Shown piece after piece: positions 37,655-49,228 of a stretch of DNA of 64,000 nt. Made by a program: the position numbers and the translations under genes. The stretch comes from Crotalaria pallida. Taxonomy: Eukaryota > Streptophyta > Magnoliopsida > Fabales > Fabaceae. Location: positions 105,029,001 through 105,093,000 of the forward strand of contig CM075651.1 in the NCBI GenBank assembly GCA_037953625.1, given 5' to 3'. The notes beneath the pieces are model-generated. The model was not told where the DNA came from and searched no databases. It saw only the letters and a program-made list of their open reading frames with translations. Each line of letters opens with the position of its first letter. Position 1 is the stretch's first letter.

Positions 37655-39768
37655 TTAGAATGATCCTAAACAACGCTTGAGTCCCCAAGGGACGTAGAGG
37701 GTGTAGCATGAGTCCTTGGAGGTTCTAACGAGTGTAGAATGGTTAAGAGAGTATTCTAAAGGCTTAGAATGGTCTAGGAATGTGTATTAGGACTTATAAG
37801 AACCATTAGAATGATCCTAAACAATGCTTGAGTCCCCAAGGGACGTAGAGTGTGTAGCATGAGTCCTTGGAGGTTCAAACATGTGTAGAATGGTTAAGAA
37901 AGTATTCTAAAGGCTTATAATGTTCTAGGAATGTGTATTTGGACTTATAATAACCATTAGAATGATCCTAAACAATGCATGGTACCCCCAACGGACGTAG
38001 AGGGTGTAGCATGAGTCCTTGGAGGTTCTAACAAGTGTAGAATGGCTAAGAGAGTATTCTAAAGGCTTAGAATGGTCTAGGAATGTATATTAGGACTTAT
38101 AAGAACCATTAGAATGATCCTAAACAATGTTTGAGTCCCCAAGGGACGTAGAGGGTGTAGCATGAGTCATTGGAGGTTCTAACAGGTGTAGAATGGTTAA
38201 GAGAGTATTCTAAAGGCTTAGAATGGTCTAGGAATGTGTATTAAGTCGTATACGAACCATTAGAATGATCCTAAACAACGCTTGAGTCCCCAAGGGACGT
38301 AGAGGGTGTAGCATGAGTCCTTGGAGGTTCTAACGAGTGTAGAATGGTTAAGAGAGTATTCTAAAGGCTTAGAATGGTCTAGGAATGTGTATTAGGACTT
38401 ATAAGAACCATTAGAATGATCCTAAACAATGCTTGAGTCCCCAAGGGACGTAGAGTGTGTAGCATGAGTCCTTGGAGGTTCAAACATGTGTAGAATGGTT
38501 AAGAAAGTATTCTAAAGGCTTAGAATGGTCTAGGAATGTGTATTAGGACTTATAATAACCATTAGAATGATCCTAAACATTGCATGGTACCCCAAGGGAC
38601 GGAGAGGGTGTAACATGAGTCCTTGGAGGTTCTAACAAGTGTAGAATGGTTAAGAGAGTATTCTAAAGGCTTAGAATGGTCTAGGAATGTGTATTAGGAC
38701 TTATAAGAACCATTAGAATGATCCTAAACAACGCTTGAGTCCCCAAGGGACGTAGAGGGTGTAGCATGAGTCCTTGGAGGTTCTAACGAGTGTAGAATGG
38801 TTAAGAGAGTATTCTAAAGGCTTAGAATGGTCTAGGAATGTGTATTAGGACTTATAAGAACCATTAGAATGATCCTAAACAATGCTTGAGTCCCCAAGGG
38901 ACGTAGAGTGTGTAGCATGAGTCCTTGGAGGTTCAAACATGTGTAGAATGGTTAAGAAAGTATTCTAAAGGCTTATAATGTTCTAGGAATGTGTATTTGG
39001 ACTTATAATAACCATTAGAATGATCCTAAACAATGCATGGTACCCCCAACGGACGTAGAGGGTGTAGCATGAGTCCTTGGAGGTTCTAACAAGTGTAGAA
39101 TGGCTAAGAGAGTATTCTAAAGGCTTAGAATGGTCTAGGAATGTATATTAGGACTTATAAGAACCATTAGAATGATCCTAAACAATGTTTGAGTCCCCAA
39201 GGGACGTAGAGGGTGTAGCATGAGTCATTGGAGGTTCTAACAGGTGTAGAATGGTTAAGAGAGTATTCTAAAGGCTTAGAATGGTCTAGGAATGTGTATT
39301 AAGTCGTATACGAACCATTAGAATGATCCTAAACAACGCTTGAGTCCCCAAGGGACGTAGAGGGTGTAGCATGAGTCCTTGGAGGTTCTAACGAGTGTAG
39401 AATGGTTAAGAGAGTATTCTAAAGGCTTAGAATGGTCTAGGAATGTGTATTAGGACTTATAAGAACCATTAGAATGATCCTAAACAATGCTTGAGTCCCC
39501 AAGGGACGTAGAGTGTGTAGCATGAGTCCTTGGAGGTTCAAACATGTGTAGAATGGTTAAGAAAGTATTCTAAAGGCTTAGAATGGTCTAGGAATGTGTA
39601 TTAGGACTTATAATAACCATTAGAATGATCCTAAACATTGCATGGTACCCCAAGGGACGGAGAGGGTGTAACATGAGTCCTTGGAGGTTCTAACAAGTGT
39701 AGAATGGTTAAGAGAGTATTCTAAAGGCTTAGAATGGTCTAGGAATGTGTATTAGGACTTATAAGAAC
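37655..39768 (+). repeat. Two tandem 1,057-bp (7-monomer) units
   Basis: GGGACGGAGAGG recurs at ~38,598 and ~39,655, TCGTATACGA at 38246 and 39304 (about 1,057 bp), and the GAGTGTGTAGC/TTCAAACATGTG pair at matching offsets. The copies diverge at the left edge (TAGGTCGTATACG against TAGGACTTATAAG) and the right edge (AACGCTTGAG against AATGTTTGAG). Confidence 0.8.
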
Positions 39769-39987
39769 CATTAGAATGATCCTAAACAATGTTTGAGTCC
39801 CCAAGGGACGTAGAGGGTCTAGCATGAGTCATTGGAGGTTCTAACAGGTGTAGAATGGTTAAGAGAGTATTCTAAAGGCTTAGAATGGTCTAGGAATGTG
39901 TATTAAGTCGTATACGAACCATTAGAATGATCCTAAACAACGCTTGAGTCCCCAAGGGACGTAGAGGGTGTAGCATGAGTCCTTGGA

Positions 39988-39993
39988 GGTTCT
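39988..39993. other. Strand-switch (inversion) junction with 6-bp microhomology
   Basis: To the left, the forward monomer reads CCTTGGAGGTTCT and should continue AACAAGTG. Instead it continues TATAAGTCCTAATACAC, which is reverse-complement monomer sequence normally preceded by AATGGTTCT. GGTTCT is shared by both, corresponding to monomer positions 113-118 on one side and the complement of 40-45 on the other. No inserted bases are seen. Every monomer that has AGAACC thus carries this 6-bp inverted repeat, giving a plausible substrate for template switching or microhomology-mediated joining. An assembly artefact cannot be excluded from sequence alone. Confidence 0.9.
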
Positions 39994-40026
39994 TATAAGT
40001 CCTAATACACATTCCTAGACCATTTT

Positions 40027-43000
40027 AAGCGTTTAGAATACTCTCTTAACCATTCTACACTTGTTAGAACCTCCAAGGACTCATTCTAGACCCTCTATGT
40101 CCCTTGGGGACTCAAGCATTGTTTAGGATCATTCTAATGGTTCTTATAAGACCTAATACACATTCCTAGACCATTCTAAGCCTTTAGAATAATCTCTTAA
40201 CCATTCTACACCTGTTAGAACCTCCAAGGACTCATACTACACCCTCTACGTCCCTTGGGGATTCAAGCAATGTTTAGGATCATTCTAATGGTTCTTATAA
40301 GTCCTAATACACATTCCTAGACCATTCTAAGCCTTTAGAATACTCTCTTAACCATTCTACACTTGTTAGAACCTCCAAGGACTCATGCTACACCCTCTAT
40401 GTCCCTTGGGGACTCAAGCATTGTTTAGGATCATTCTAATGGTTCTTATACGACCTAATACACATTCCTAGACCATTCTAAGCCTTTAGAATAATCTCTT
40501 AACCATTCTACACCTGTTAGAACCTCCAAGGACTCATGCTACACCCTCTACGTCCCTTGGGGATTCAAGCAATGTTTAGGATCATTCTAATGGTTCTTAT
40601 AAGTCCTAATACATATTCCTAGACCATTCTAAGCCATTAGAATATTCTCTTAACCATTCTACACCTGTTAGAACCTCCAAGGACTCATGCTACACCCTCT
40701 ACGTCCCTTGGGGTACCATGCATTGTTTAGGATCATTCTAATGGTTATTATAAGTCCAAATACACATTCCTAGAACATTATAAGCCTTTAGAATACTTTC
40801 TTAACCATTCTACACTTGTTAGAACCTCCAAGGACTCATGCTACACCCTCTACGTCCCTTGGGGTACCATGCAATGTTTATGATCATTCTAATGGTTATT
40901 ATAAGTCCTAATACACATTCCTAGACCATTCTAAGCCTTTAGAATACTTTCTTAACCATTCTACACTTGTTAGAACCTCCAAGGACTCATGCTACACCCT
41001 CTACGTCCCTTGGGGACTCAAGCATTGTTTAGGATCATTCTAATGGTTCTTATAAGTCCTAATACACATTCCTAGACCATTCTAAGCCTTTAGAATACTC
41101 TCTTAACCATTCTACACCTGTTAGAACCTCCTAGGACTCATGATAGACCCTCTACGTCCCTTGGGGACTCAAGCATTGTTTAGGATCATTCTAATGGTTC
41201 TTATAAGTCCTAATACACATTCCAAGACCATTCTAAGCCTTTAGAATAGTCTCTTAACCATTCTACACTTGTTAGAACGTCCAAGGTGTCATGCTACACT
41301 CTCTACGTCCCTTGGGGTACCATGCAATGTTTATGATCATTCTAATGGTTATTATAAGTCCTAATACACATTCTTAGACCATTCTAAGCCTTTAGAATAC
41401 TCTCTTAACCATTCTACACCTGTTAGAACCTCCTAGGACTCATGATAGACCCTCTACGTCCCTTGGGGACTCAAGCATTGTTTAGGATCATTCTAATGGT
41501 TCTTATAAGTCCTAATACACATTCCAAGACCATTCTAAGCCTTTAGAATAGTCTCTTAACCATTCTACACTTGTTAGAACGTCCAAGGTGTCATGCTACA
41601 CTCTCTACGTCCCTTGGGGTACCATGCAATGTTTATGATCATTCTAATGGTTATTATAAGTCCTAATACACATTCCTAGACCATTTTAAGCCTTTAGAAT
41701 ACTCTCGTAACCATTCTACACTTGTTAGAACCTCCAAGGACTCATGTTACACCCTCTACGTCCGTTGGGGACTCAAGCATTGTTTAGGATCATTCTAATG
41801 GTTCTTATAAGTCCTAATACACATTCCTAGACCATTTTAAGCGTTTAGAATACTCTCTTAACCATTCTACACTTGTTAGAACCTCCAAGGACTCATTCTA
41901 GACCCTCTATGTCCCTTGGGGACTCAAGCATTGTTTAGGATCATTCTAATGGTTCTTATAAGTCCTAATACACATTCCAAGACCATTCTAAGCCTTTAGA
42001 ATAGTCTCTTAACCATTCTACACTTGTTAGAACGTCCAAGGTGTCATGCTACACTCTCTACGTCCCTTGGGGTACCATGCAATGTTTATGATCATTCTAA
42101 TGGTTATTATAAGTCCTAATACACATTCTTAGACCATTCTAAGCCTTTAGAATACTCTCTTAACCATTCTACACCTGTTAGAACCTCGTAGGACTCATGA
42201 TAGACCCTCTACGTCCCTTGGGGACTCAAGCATTGTTTAGGATCATTCTAATGGTTCTTATAAGTCCTAATACACATTCCAAGACCATTCTAAGCCTTTA
42301 GAATAGTCTCTTAACCATTCTACACTTGTTAGAACGTCCAAGGTGTCATGCTACACTCTCTACGTCCCTTGGGGTACCATGCAATGTTTATGATCATTCT
42401 AATGGTTCTTATAAGTCCTAATACACATTCCTAGACCATTCTAAGCCTTTAGAATACTCTCTTAACCATTCTACACTTGTTAGAACCTCCAAGGACTCAT
42501 GCTACACCCTCTACGTCCCTTGGGGTACCATGCAATGTTTAGGATCATTCTAATGGTTATTATAAGTCCTAATACACATTCCTAGACCATTCTAAGCCTT
42601 TAGAATACTCTCTTAACCATTCTACACTTGTTAGAACCTCCAAGGACTCATGCTACACCCTCTATGTCCCTTGGGGACTCAAGCATTGTTTAGGATCATT
42701 CTAATGGTTCTTATAAGTCCTAATACACATTCCAAGACCATTCTAAGCCTTTAGAATAGTCTCTTAACCATTCTACACTTGTTAGAACGTCCAAGGTGTC
42801 ATGCTACACTCTCTACGTCCCTTGGGGTACCATGCAATGTTTATGATCATTCTAATGGTTATTATAAGTCCTAATACACATTCCTAGACCATTCTAAGCC
42901 TTTAGAATACTCTCGTAACCATTCTACACTTGTTAGAACCTCCAAGGACTCATGTTACACCCTCTACGTCCGTTGGGGACTCAAGCATTGTTTAGGATCA

Positions 43001-43047
43001 TTCTAATGGTTCTTATAAGTCCTAATACACATTCCTAGACCATTTTA
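40027..43047 (-). repeat. Inverted AACGC-marked blocks (12- and 8-monomer spacing)
   Basis: The TTTTAAGCGTTTAG monomer starts at about 40,027, 41,839 and 43,047, intervals of 1,812 and 1,208 bp. Between the markers lie complements of the linked variants seen at 8.8-15 kb: GAACGTCCAAGGTGTCATGC, CTCCTAGGACTCATGATAG, CTCTCGTAACC and CGTCCGTTGGGG. The left array has 13 and 6 monomers between the matching markers, so spacing has changed since the copies separated. Confidence 0.8.
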
Positions 43048-46000
43048 AGCGTTTAGAATACTCTCTTAACCATTCTACACTTGTTAGAACCTCCAAGGAC
43101 TCATTCTAGACCCTCTATGTCCCTTGGGGACTCAAGCATTGTTTAGGATCATTCTAATGGTTCTTATAAGACCTAATACACATTCCTAGACCATTCTAAG
43201 CCTTTAGAATAATCTCTTAACCATTCTACACCTGTTAGAACCTCCAAGGACTCATACTACACCCTCTACGTCCCTTGGGGATTCAAGCAATGTTTAGGAT
43301 CATTCTAATGGTTCTTATAAGTCCTAATACACATTCCTAGACCATTCTAAGCCTTTAGAATACTCTCTTAACCATTCTACACTTGTTAGAACCTCCAAGG
43401 ACTCATGCTACACCCTCTACGTCCCTTGGGGTACCATGCAATGTTTAGGATTATTCTAATGGTTATTATAAGTCCTAATACACATTCCTAGACCATTCTA
43501 AGCCTTTAGAATACTCTCTTAACCATTCTACACTTGTTAGAACCTCCAAGGACTCATGCTACACCCTCTATGTCCCTTGGGGACTCAAGCATTGTTTAGG
43601 ATCATTCTAATGGTTCTTATACGACCTAATACACATTCCTAGACCATTCTAAGCCTTTAGAATAATCTCTTAACCATTCTACACCTGTTAGAACCTCCAA
43701 GGACTCATGCTACACCCTCTACGTCCCTTGGGGATTCAAGCAATGTTTAGGATCATTCTAATGGTTCTTATAAGTCCTAATACATATTCCTAGACCATTC
43801 TAAGCCATTAGAATATTCTCTTAACCATTCTACACCTGTTAGAACCTCCAAGGACTCATGCTACACCCTCTACGTCCCTTGGGGTACCATGCATTGTTTA
43901 GGATCATTCTAATGGTTATTATAAGTCCAAATACACATTCCTAGAACATTATAAGCCTTTAGAATACTTTCTTAACCATTCTACACTTGTTAGAACCTCC
44001 AAGGACTCATGCTACACCCTCTACGTCCCTTGGGGTACCATGCAATGTTTATGATCATTCTAATGGTTATTATAAGTCCTAATACACATTCCTAGACCAT
44101 TCTAAGCCTTTAGAATACTCTCTTAACCATTCTACACTTGTTAGAACCTTCATGGACTCATGCTACACCCTCTATGTCCCTTGGGGACTCAAGCATTGTT
44201 TAGGATCATTCTAATGGTTCTTATACGACCTAATACACATTCCTAGACCATTTTAAGCCTTTAGAATAATCTCTTAACCATTCTACACTTGTTAGAACCT
44301 CCAAGGACTCATTCTACACCCTCTACGTCCCTTGGGGATTCAAGCAATGTTTAGGATCATTCTAATGGTTCTTATAAGTCCTAATACATATTCCTAGACC
44401 ATTCTAAGCCATTAGAATATTCTCTTAACCATTCTACACCTGTTAGAACCTCCAAGGACTCATGCTACACCCTCTACATCCCTTGGGGATTCAAGCAACG
44501 TTTAGGATCATTCTAATGGTTCTTATAAGTCCTAATACACATTCCTAGACCATTCTAAGCCATTAGAATATTCTCTTAACCATTCTATACCAGTTAGAAC
44601 CTCCAAGGACTCATGCTACACCCTCTACGTCCCATGGGGTACCATGCATTGTTTAGGATCATTCTAATGGTTATTATAAGTCCAAATACACATTCCTAGA
44701 ACATTATAAGCCTTTAGAATACTTTCTTAACCATTCTACACTTGTTAGAACCTCCAAGGACTCATGCTACACCCTCTACGTCCCTTGGGGACTCAAGCAT
44801 TGTTTAGGATCATTCTAATGGTTCTTATAAGTCCTAATACACATTCCTAGACCATTCTAAGCCTTTAGAATACTCTCTTAACCATTCTACACTTGTTAGA
44901 ACCTCCAAGGACTCATTCTAGACCCTCTACGTCCTTGGGGACTCAAGCAATGTTTAGGATCATTCTAATGGTTATTATAAGTCCTAATACACATTCCTAG
45001 ACCATTCTAAGCCTTTAGAATACTTTCTTAACCATTCTACACCTGTTAGAACCTCCTAGGACTCATGATAGACCCTCTACGTCCCTTGGGGACTCAAGCA
45101 TTGTTTAGGATCATTCTAATGGTTCTTATAAGTCCTAATACACATTCCAAGACCATTCTAAGCCTTTAGAATAGTCTCTTAACCATTCTACACTTGTTAG
45201 AACCTCCAAGGACTCATGTTACACCCTCTACGTCCCTTGGGGACTCAAGCATTGTTTAGGATCATTCTAATGGTTCTTATAAGTCCTAATACACATTCCT
45301 AGACCATTTTAAGCCTTTAGAATACTCTCTTAACCATTCTACACTTGTTAGAACCTCCAAGGACTCATGCTACACCCTCTATGTCCCTTGGGGACTCAAG
45401 CATTGTTTAGGATCATTCTAATGGTTCTTATAAGACCTAATACACATTCCAAGACCATTCTAAGCCTTTTGAATAATCTCTTAACCATTCTACACCTGTT
45501 AGAACCTCCAAGGACTCATCTACACCCTCTACGTCCCTTGGGGATTCAAGCAATGTTTAGGATCATTCTAATGGTTCTTATAAGTCCTAATACACATTCC
45601 TAGACCATTCTAAGCCTTTAGAATTCTCTCTTAACCATTCTACACTTGTTAGAACCTCCAAGGACTCATTCTAGACCCTCTACGTCCTTGGGGACTCAAG
45701 CAATGTTTAGGATCATTCTAATGGTTATTATAAGTCCTAATACACATTCCTAGACCATTCTAAGCCTTTAGAATACTCTCTTAACCATTCTACACCTGTT
45801 AGAACCTCCTAGGACTCATGATAGACCCTCTACGTCCCTTGGGGACTCAAGCATTGTTTAGGATCATTCTAATGGTTCTTATAAGTCCTAATACACATTC
45901 CAAGACCATTCTAAGCCTTTAGAATACTTTCTTAACCATTCTACACTTGTTAGAACCTCCAAGGACTCATACTACACCCTCTACGTCCCTTGGGGATTCA

Positions 46001-47416
46001 AGCAATGTTTAGGATCATTCTAATGGTTCTTATAAGTCCTAATACATATTCCTAGACCATTCTAAGCCATTAGAATATTCTCTTAACCATTCTACACCTT
46101 TTAGAACCTCCAAGGACTCATGCTACACCCTCTACATCCCTTGGGGATTCAAGCAATGTTTAGGATCATTCTAATGGTTCTTATAAGTCCTAATACACAT
46201 TCCTAGACCATTCTAAGCCATTAGAATATTCTCTTAACCATTCTACACCTGTTAGAACCTCCAAGGACTCATGCTACACCCTCTACATCCCTTGGGGATT
46301 CAAGCAATGTTTAGGATCATTCTAATGGTTCTTATAAGTCCTAATACACATTCCTAGACCATTCTAAGCCATTAGAATATTCTCTTAACCATTCTATACC
46401 TGTTAGAACCTCCAAGGACTCATGCTACACCCTCTACGTCCCATGGGGTACCATGCATTGTTTAGGATCATTCTAATGGTTATTATAAGTCCAAATACAC
46501 ATTCCTAGAACATTATAAGCCTTTAGAATACTTTCTTAACCATTCTACACTTGTTAGAACCTCCAAGGACTCATGCTACACCCTCTACGTCCCTTGGGGA
46601 CTCAAGCATTGTTTAGGATCATTCTAATGGTTCTTATAAGTCCTACTACACATTCCTAGACCATTCTAAGCCTTTAGAATACTCTCTTAACCATTCTACA
46701 CTTGTTAGAACCTCCAAGGACTCATACTACACCCTCTACGTCCCTTGGGGATTCAAGCAATGTTTAGGATCATTCTAATGGTTCTTATAAGTCCTAATAC
46801 ACATTCCTAGACCATTCTAAGCCTTTAGAATACTATCTTAACCATTCTACACTTGTTAGAACCTCCAAGGACTCATGCTACACCCTCTACGTCCCTTGGG
46901 GTACCATGCAATGTTTAGGATCATTCTAATGGTTATTATAAGACCTAATACACATTCCTAGACCATTCTAAGCCTTTAGAATACTCTCTTAACCATTCTA
47001 CACTTGTTAGAACCTCCAAGGACTCATGCTACACCCTCTATGTCCCTTGGGGACTCAAGCATTGTTTAGGATCATTCTAATGGTTCTTATACGACCTAAT
47101 ACACATTCCTAGACCATTCTAAGCCTTTAGAATAATCTCTTAACCATTCTACACCTGTTAGAACCTCCAAGGACTCATTCTACACCCTCTACGTCCCTTG
47201 GGGATTCAAGCAATGTTTAGGATCATTCTAATGGTTCTTATAAGTCCTAATACATATTCCTAGACCATTCTAAGCCATTAGAATATTCTCTTAACCATTC
47301 TACACCTGTTAGAACCTCCAAGGACTCATGCTACACCCTCTACGTCCCTTGGGGTACCATGCATTGTTTAGGATCATTCTAATGGTTATTATAAGTCCAA
47401 ATACACATTCCTAGAA

Positions 47417-49228
47417 CATTATAAGCCTTTAGAATACTTTCTTAACCATTCTACACTTGTTAGAACCTCCAAGGACTCATGCTACACCCTCTACGTCCCT
47501 TGGGGTACCATGCAATGTTTATGATCATTCTAATGGTTATTATAAGTCCTAATACACATTCCTAGACCATTCTAAGCCTTTAGAATACTCTCTTAACCAT
47601 TCTACACTTGTTAGAACCTTCAAGGACTCATGCTACACCCTCTATGTCCCTTGGGGACTCAAGCATTGTTTAGGATCATTCTAATGGTTCTTATACGACC
47701 TAATACACATTCCTAGACCATTCTAAGCCTTTAGAATAATCTCTTAACCATTCTACACCTGTTAGAACCTCCAAGGACTCATGCTACACCCTCTACGTCC
47801 CTTGGGGATTCAAGCAATGTTTAGGATCATTCTAATGGTTCTTATAAGTCCTAATACATATTCCTAGACCATTCTAAGCCATTAGAATATTCTCTTAACC
47901 ATTCTACACCTGTTAGAACCTCCAAGGACTCATGCTACACCCTCTACGTCCCGTGGGGTACCATGCATTGTTTAGGATCATTCTAATGGTTATTATAAGT
48001 CCAAATACACATTCCTAGAACATTATAAGCCTTTAGAATACTTTCTTAACCATTCTACACTTGTTAGAACCTCCAAGGACTCATGCTACACCCTCTACGT
48101 CCCTTGGGGTACCATGCAATGTTTATGATCATTCTAATGGTTATTATAAGTCCAAATACACATTCCTAGACCATTCTAAGCCTTTAGAATACTCTCTTAA
48201 CCATTCTACACTTGTTAGAACCTTCAAGGACTCATGCTACACCCTCTATGTCCCTTGGGGACTCAAGCATTGTTTAGGATCATTCTAATGGTTCTTATAC
48301 GACCTAATACACATTCCTAGACCATTCTAAGCCTTTAGAATAATCTCTTAACCATTCTACACCTGTTAGAACCTCCAAGGACTCATGCTACACCCTCTAC
48401 ATCCCTTGGGGATTCAAGCAATGTTTAGGATCATTCTAATGGTTCTTATAAGTCCTAATACACATTCCTAGACCATTCTAAGCCATTAGAATATTCTCTT
48501 AACCATTCTATACCTGTTAGAACCTCCAAGGACTCATGCTACACCCTCTACGTCCCATGGGGTACCATGCATTGTTTAGGATCATTCTAATGGTTATTAT
48601 AAGTCCAAATACACATTCCTAGAACATTATAAACCTTTAGAATACTTTCTTAACCATTCTACACTTGTTAGAACCTCCAAGGACTCATGCTACACCCTCT
48701 ACGTCCCTTGGGGACTCAAGCATTGTTTAGGATCATTCTAATGGTTCTTATAAGTCCTAATACACATTCCAAGACCATTCTAAGCCTTTAGAATACTTTT
48801 TCAACCATTCTACACTTGTTAGAACCTCCAAGGACTCATGCTACACCCTCTACATCCCTTGGGGATTCAAGCAATGTTTAGGATCATTCTAATGGTTCTT
48901 ATAAGTCCTAATACACATTCCTAGACCATTCTAAGCCATTAGAATATTCTCTTAACCATTCTACACTTGTTAGAACCTCCAAGGACTCATGTTACACCCT
49001 CTCGTCCCTTGGGGACTCAAGCATTGTTTAGGATCATTCTAATGGTTCTTATAAGTCCTAATACACATTCCTAGACCATTTTAAGCCTTTAGAATACTCT
49101 CTTAACCATTCTACACTTGTTAGAACCTCCAAGGACTCATGCTACACCCTCTATGTCCCTTGGGGACTCAAGCATTGTTTAGGATCATTCTAATGGTTCT
49201 TATAAGACCTAATACACATTCCAAGACC
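47417..49228 (-). repeat. Inverted 604-bp (4-monomer) units
   Basis: CATTATAAGCC or CATTATAAACC occurs at 47417, 48021 and 48625, exactly 604 bp apart, with complements of the same four-monomer order as at 2416-4831. The last carries the AAACC variant, matching the outermost unit at 2416. The right edge is approximate, because a different monomer order begins near 48,700. Confidence 0.8.

Larger units (their letters stand above)
1..39993 (+). repeat. Satellite array, forward orientation (~265 x 151-bp monomers)
   Basis: The sequence is a head-to-tail tandem repeat. The landmark AGGCTTAGAATGG recurs at 1, 152, 303 and so on, every 151 bp, with only one- to few-base length changes. Every stretch read is a monomer variant, and no unique DNA, transposon or microsatellite interrupts it. 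Neighbouring monomers differ by a few substitutions, while blocks many monomers apart are nearly identical, which is the signature of higher-order repeats. The hand-derived consensus has 49 A, 41 T, 41 G and 20 C (about 40% GC), so the top strand is purine-rich. No gene is present. A centromeric or heterochromatic satellite is the natural reading, but its function cannot be proven from sequence. Confidence 0.97.
26130..39993 (+). repeat. Distinct satellite variant family (GAGTCATTGGAGG type)
   Basis: From ~26,200 the monomers carry a different linked set of variants: GGGTCTAGCATGAGTCATTGG, AATGTTTGAGTCCCC, GTGTAACATGAG with GCATGGTACC, TCGTATACGA with AACGCTTGAG and TAACGAGTG, GAGTGTGTAGC with TTCAAACATGTG, TTATATGAACTATTAG with a run of six C, and TATATTAGG. 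These are essentially absent from 1-25 kb and from the inverted array. The family is organised in ~32- to 36-monomer units. It ends exactly at the strand-switch junction. Confidence 0.85.
37561..39993 (+). repeat. Third higher-order unit, truncated by the strand switch
   Basis: Begins with the GTCATTGGAGGATGTAAC marker and follows the first two units for about 1.1 kb. It then contains a 1,057-bp tandem duplication and stops at the inversion junction. The remainder of the unit is not found on the far side. Confidence 0.75.

Noticed and set aside
39960..40030. Inverted junction as a phage or integron-type recombination site or a terminator hairpin
   Set aside because: The two sides join at different monomer phases with only 6 bp shared. 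There is no symmetric site, no integrase gene, and no long stem at the joint.
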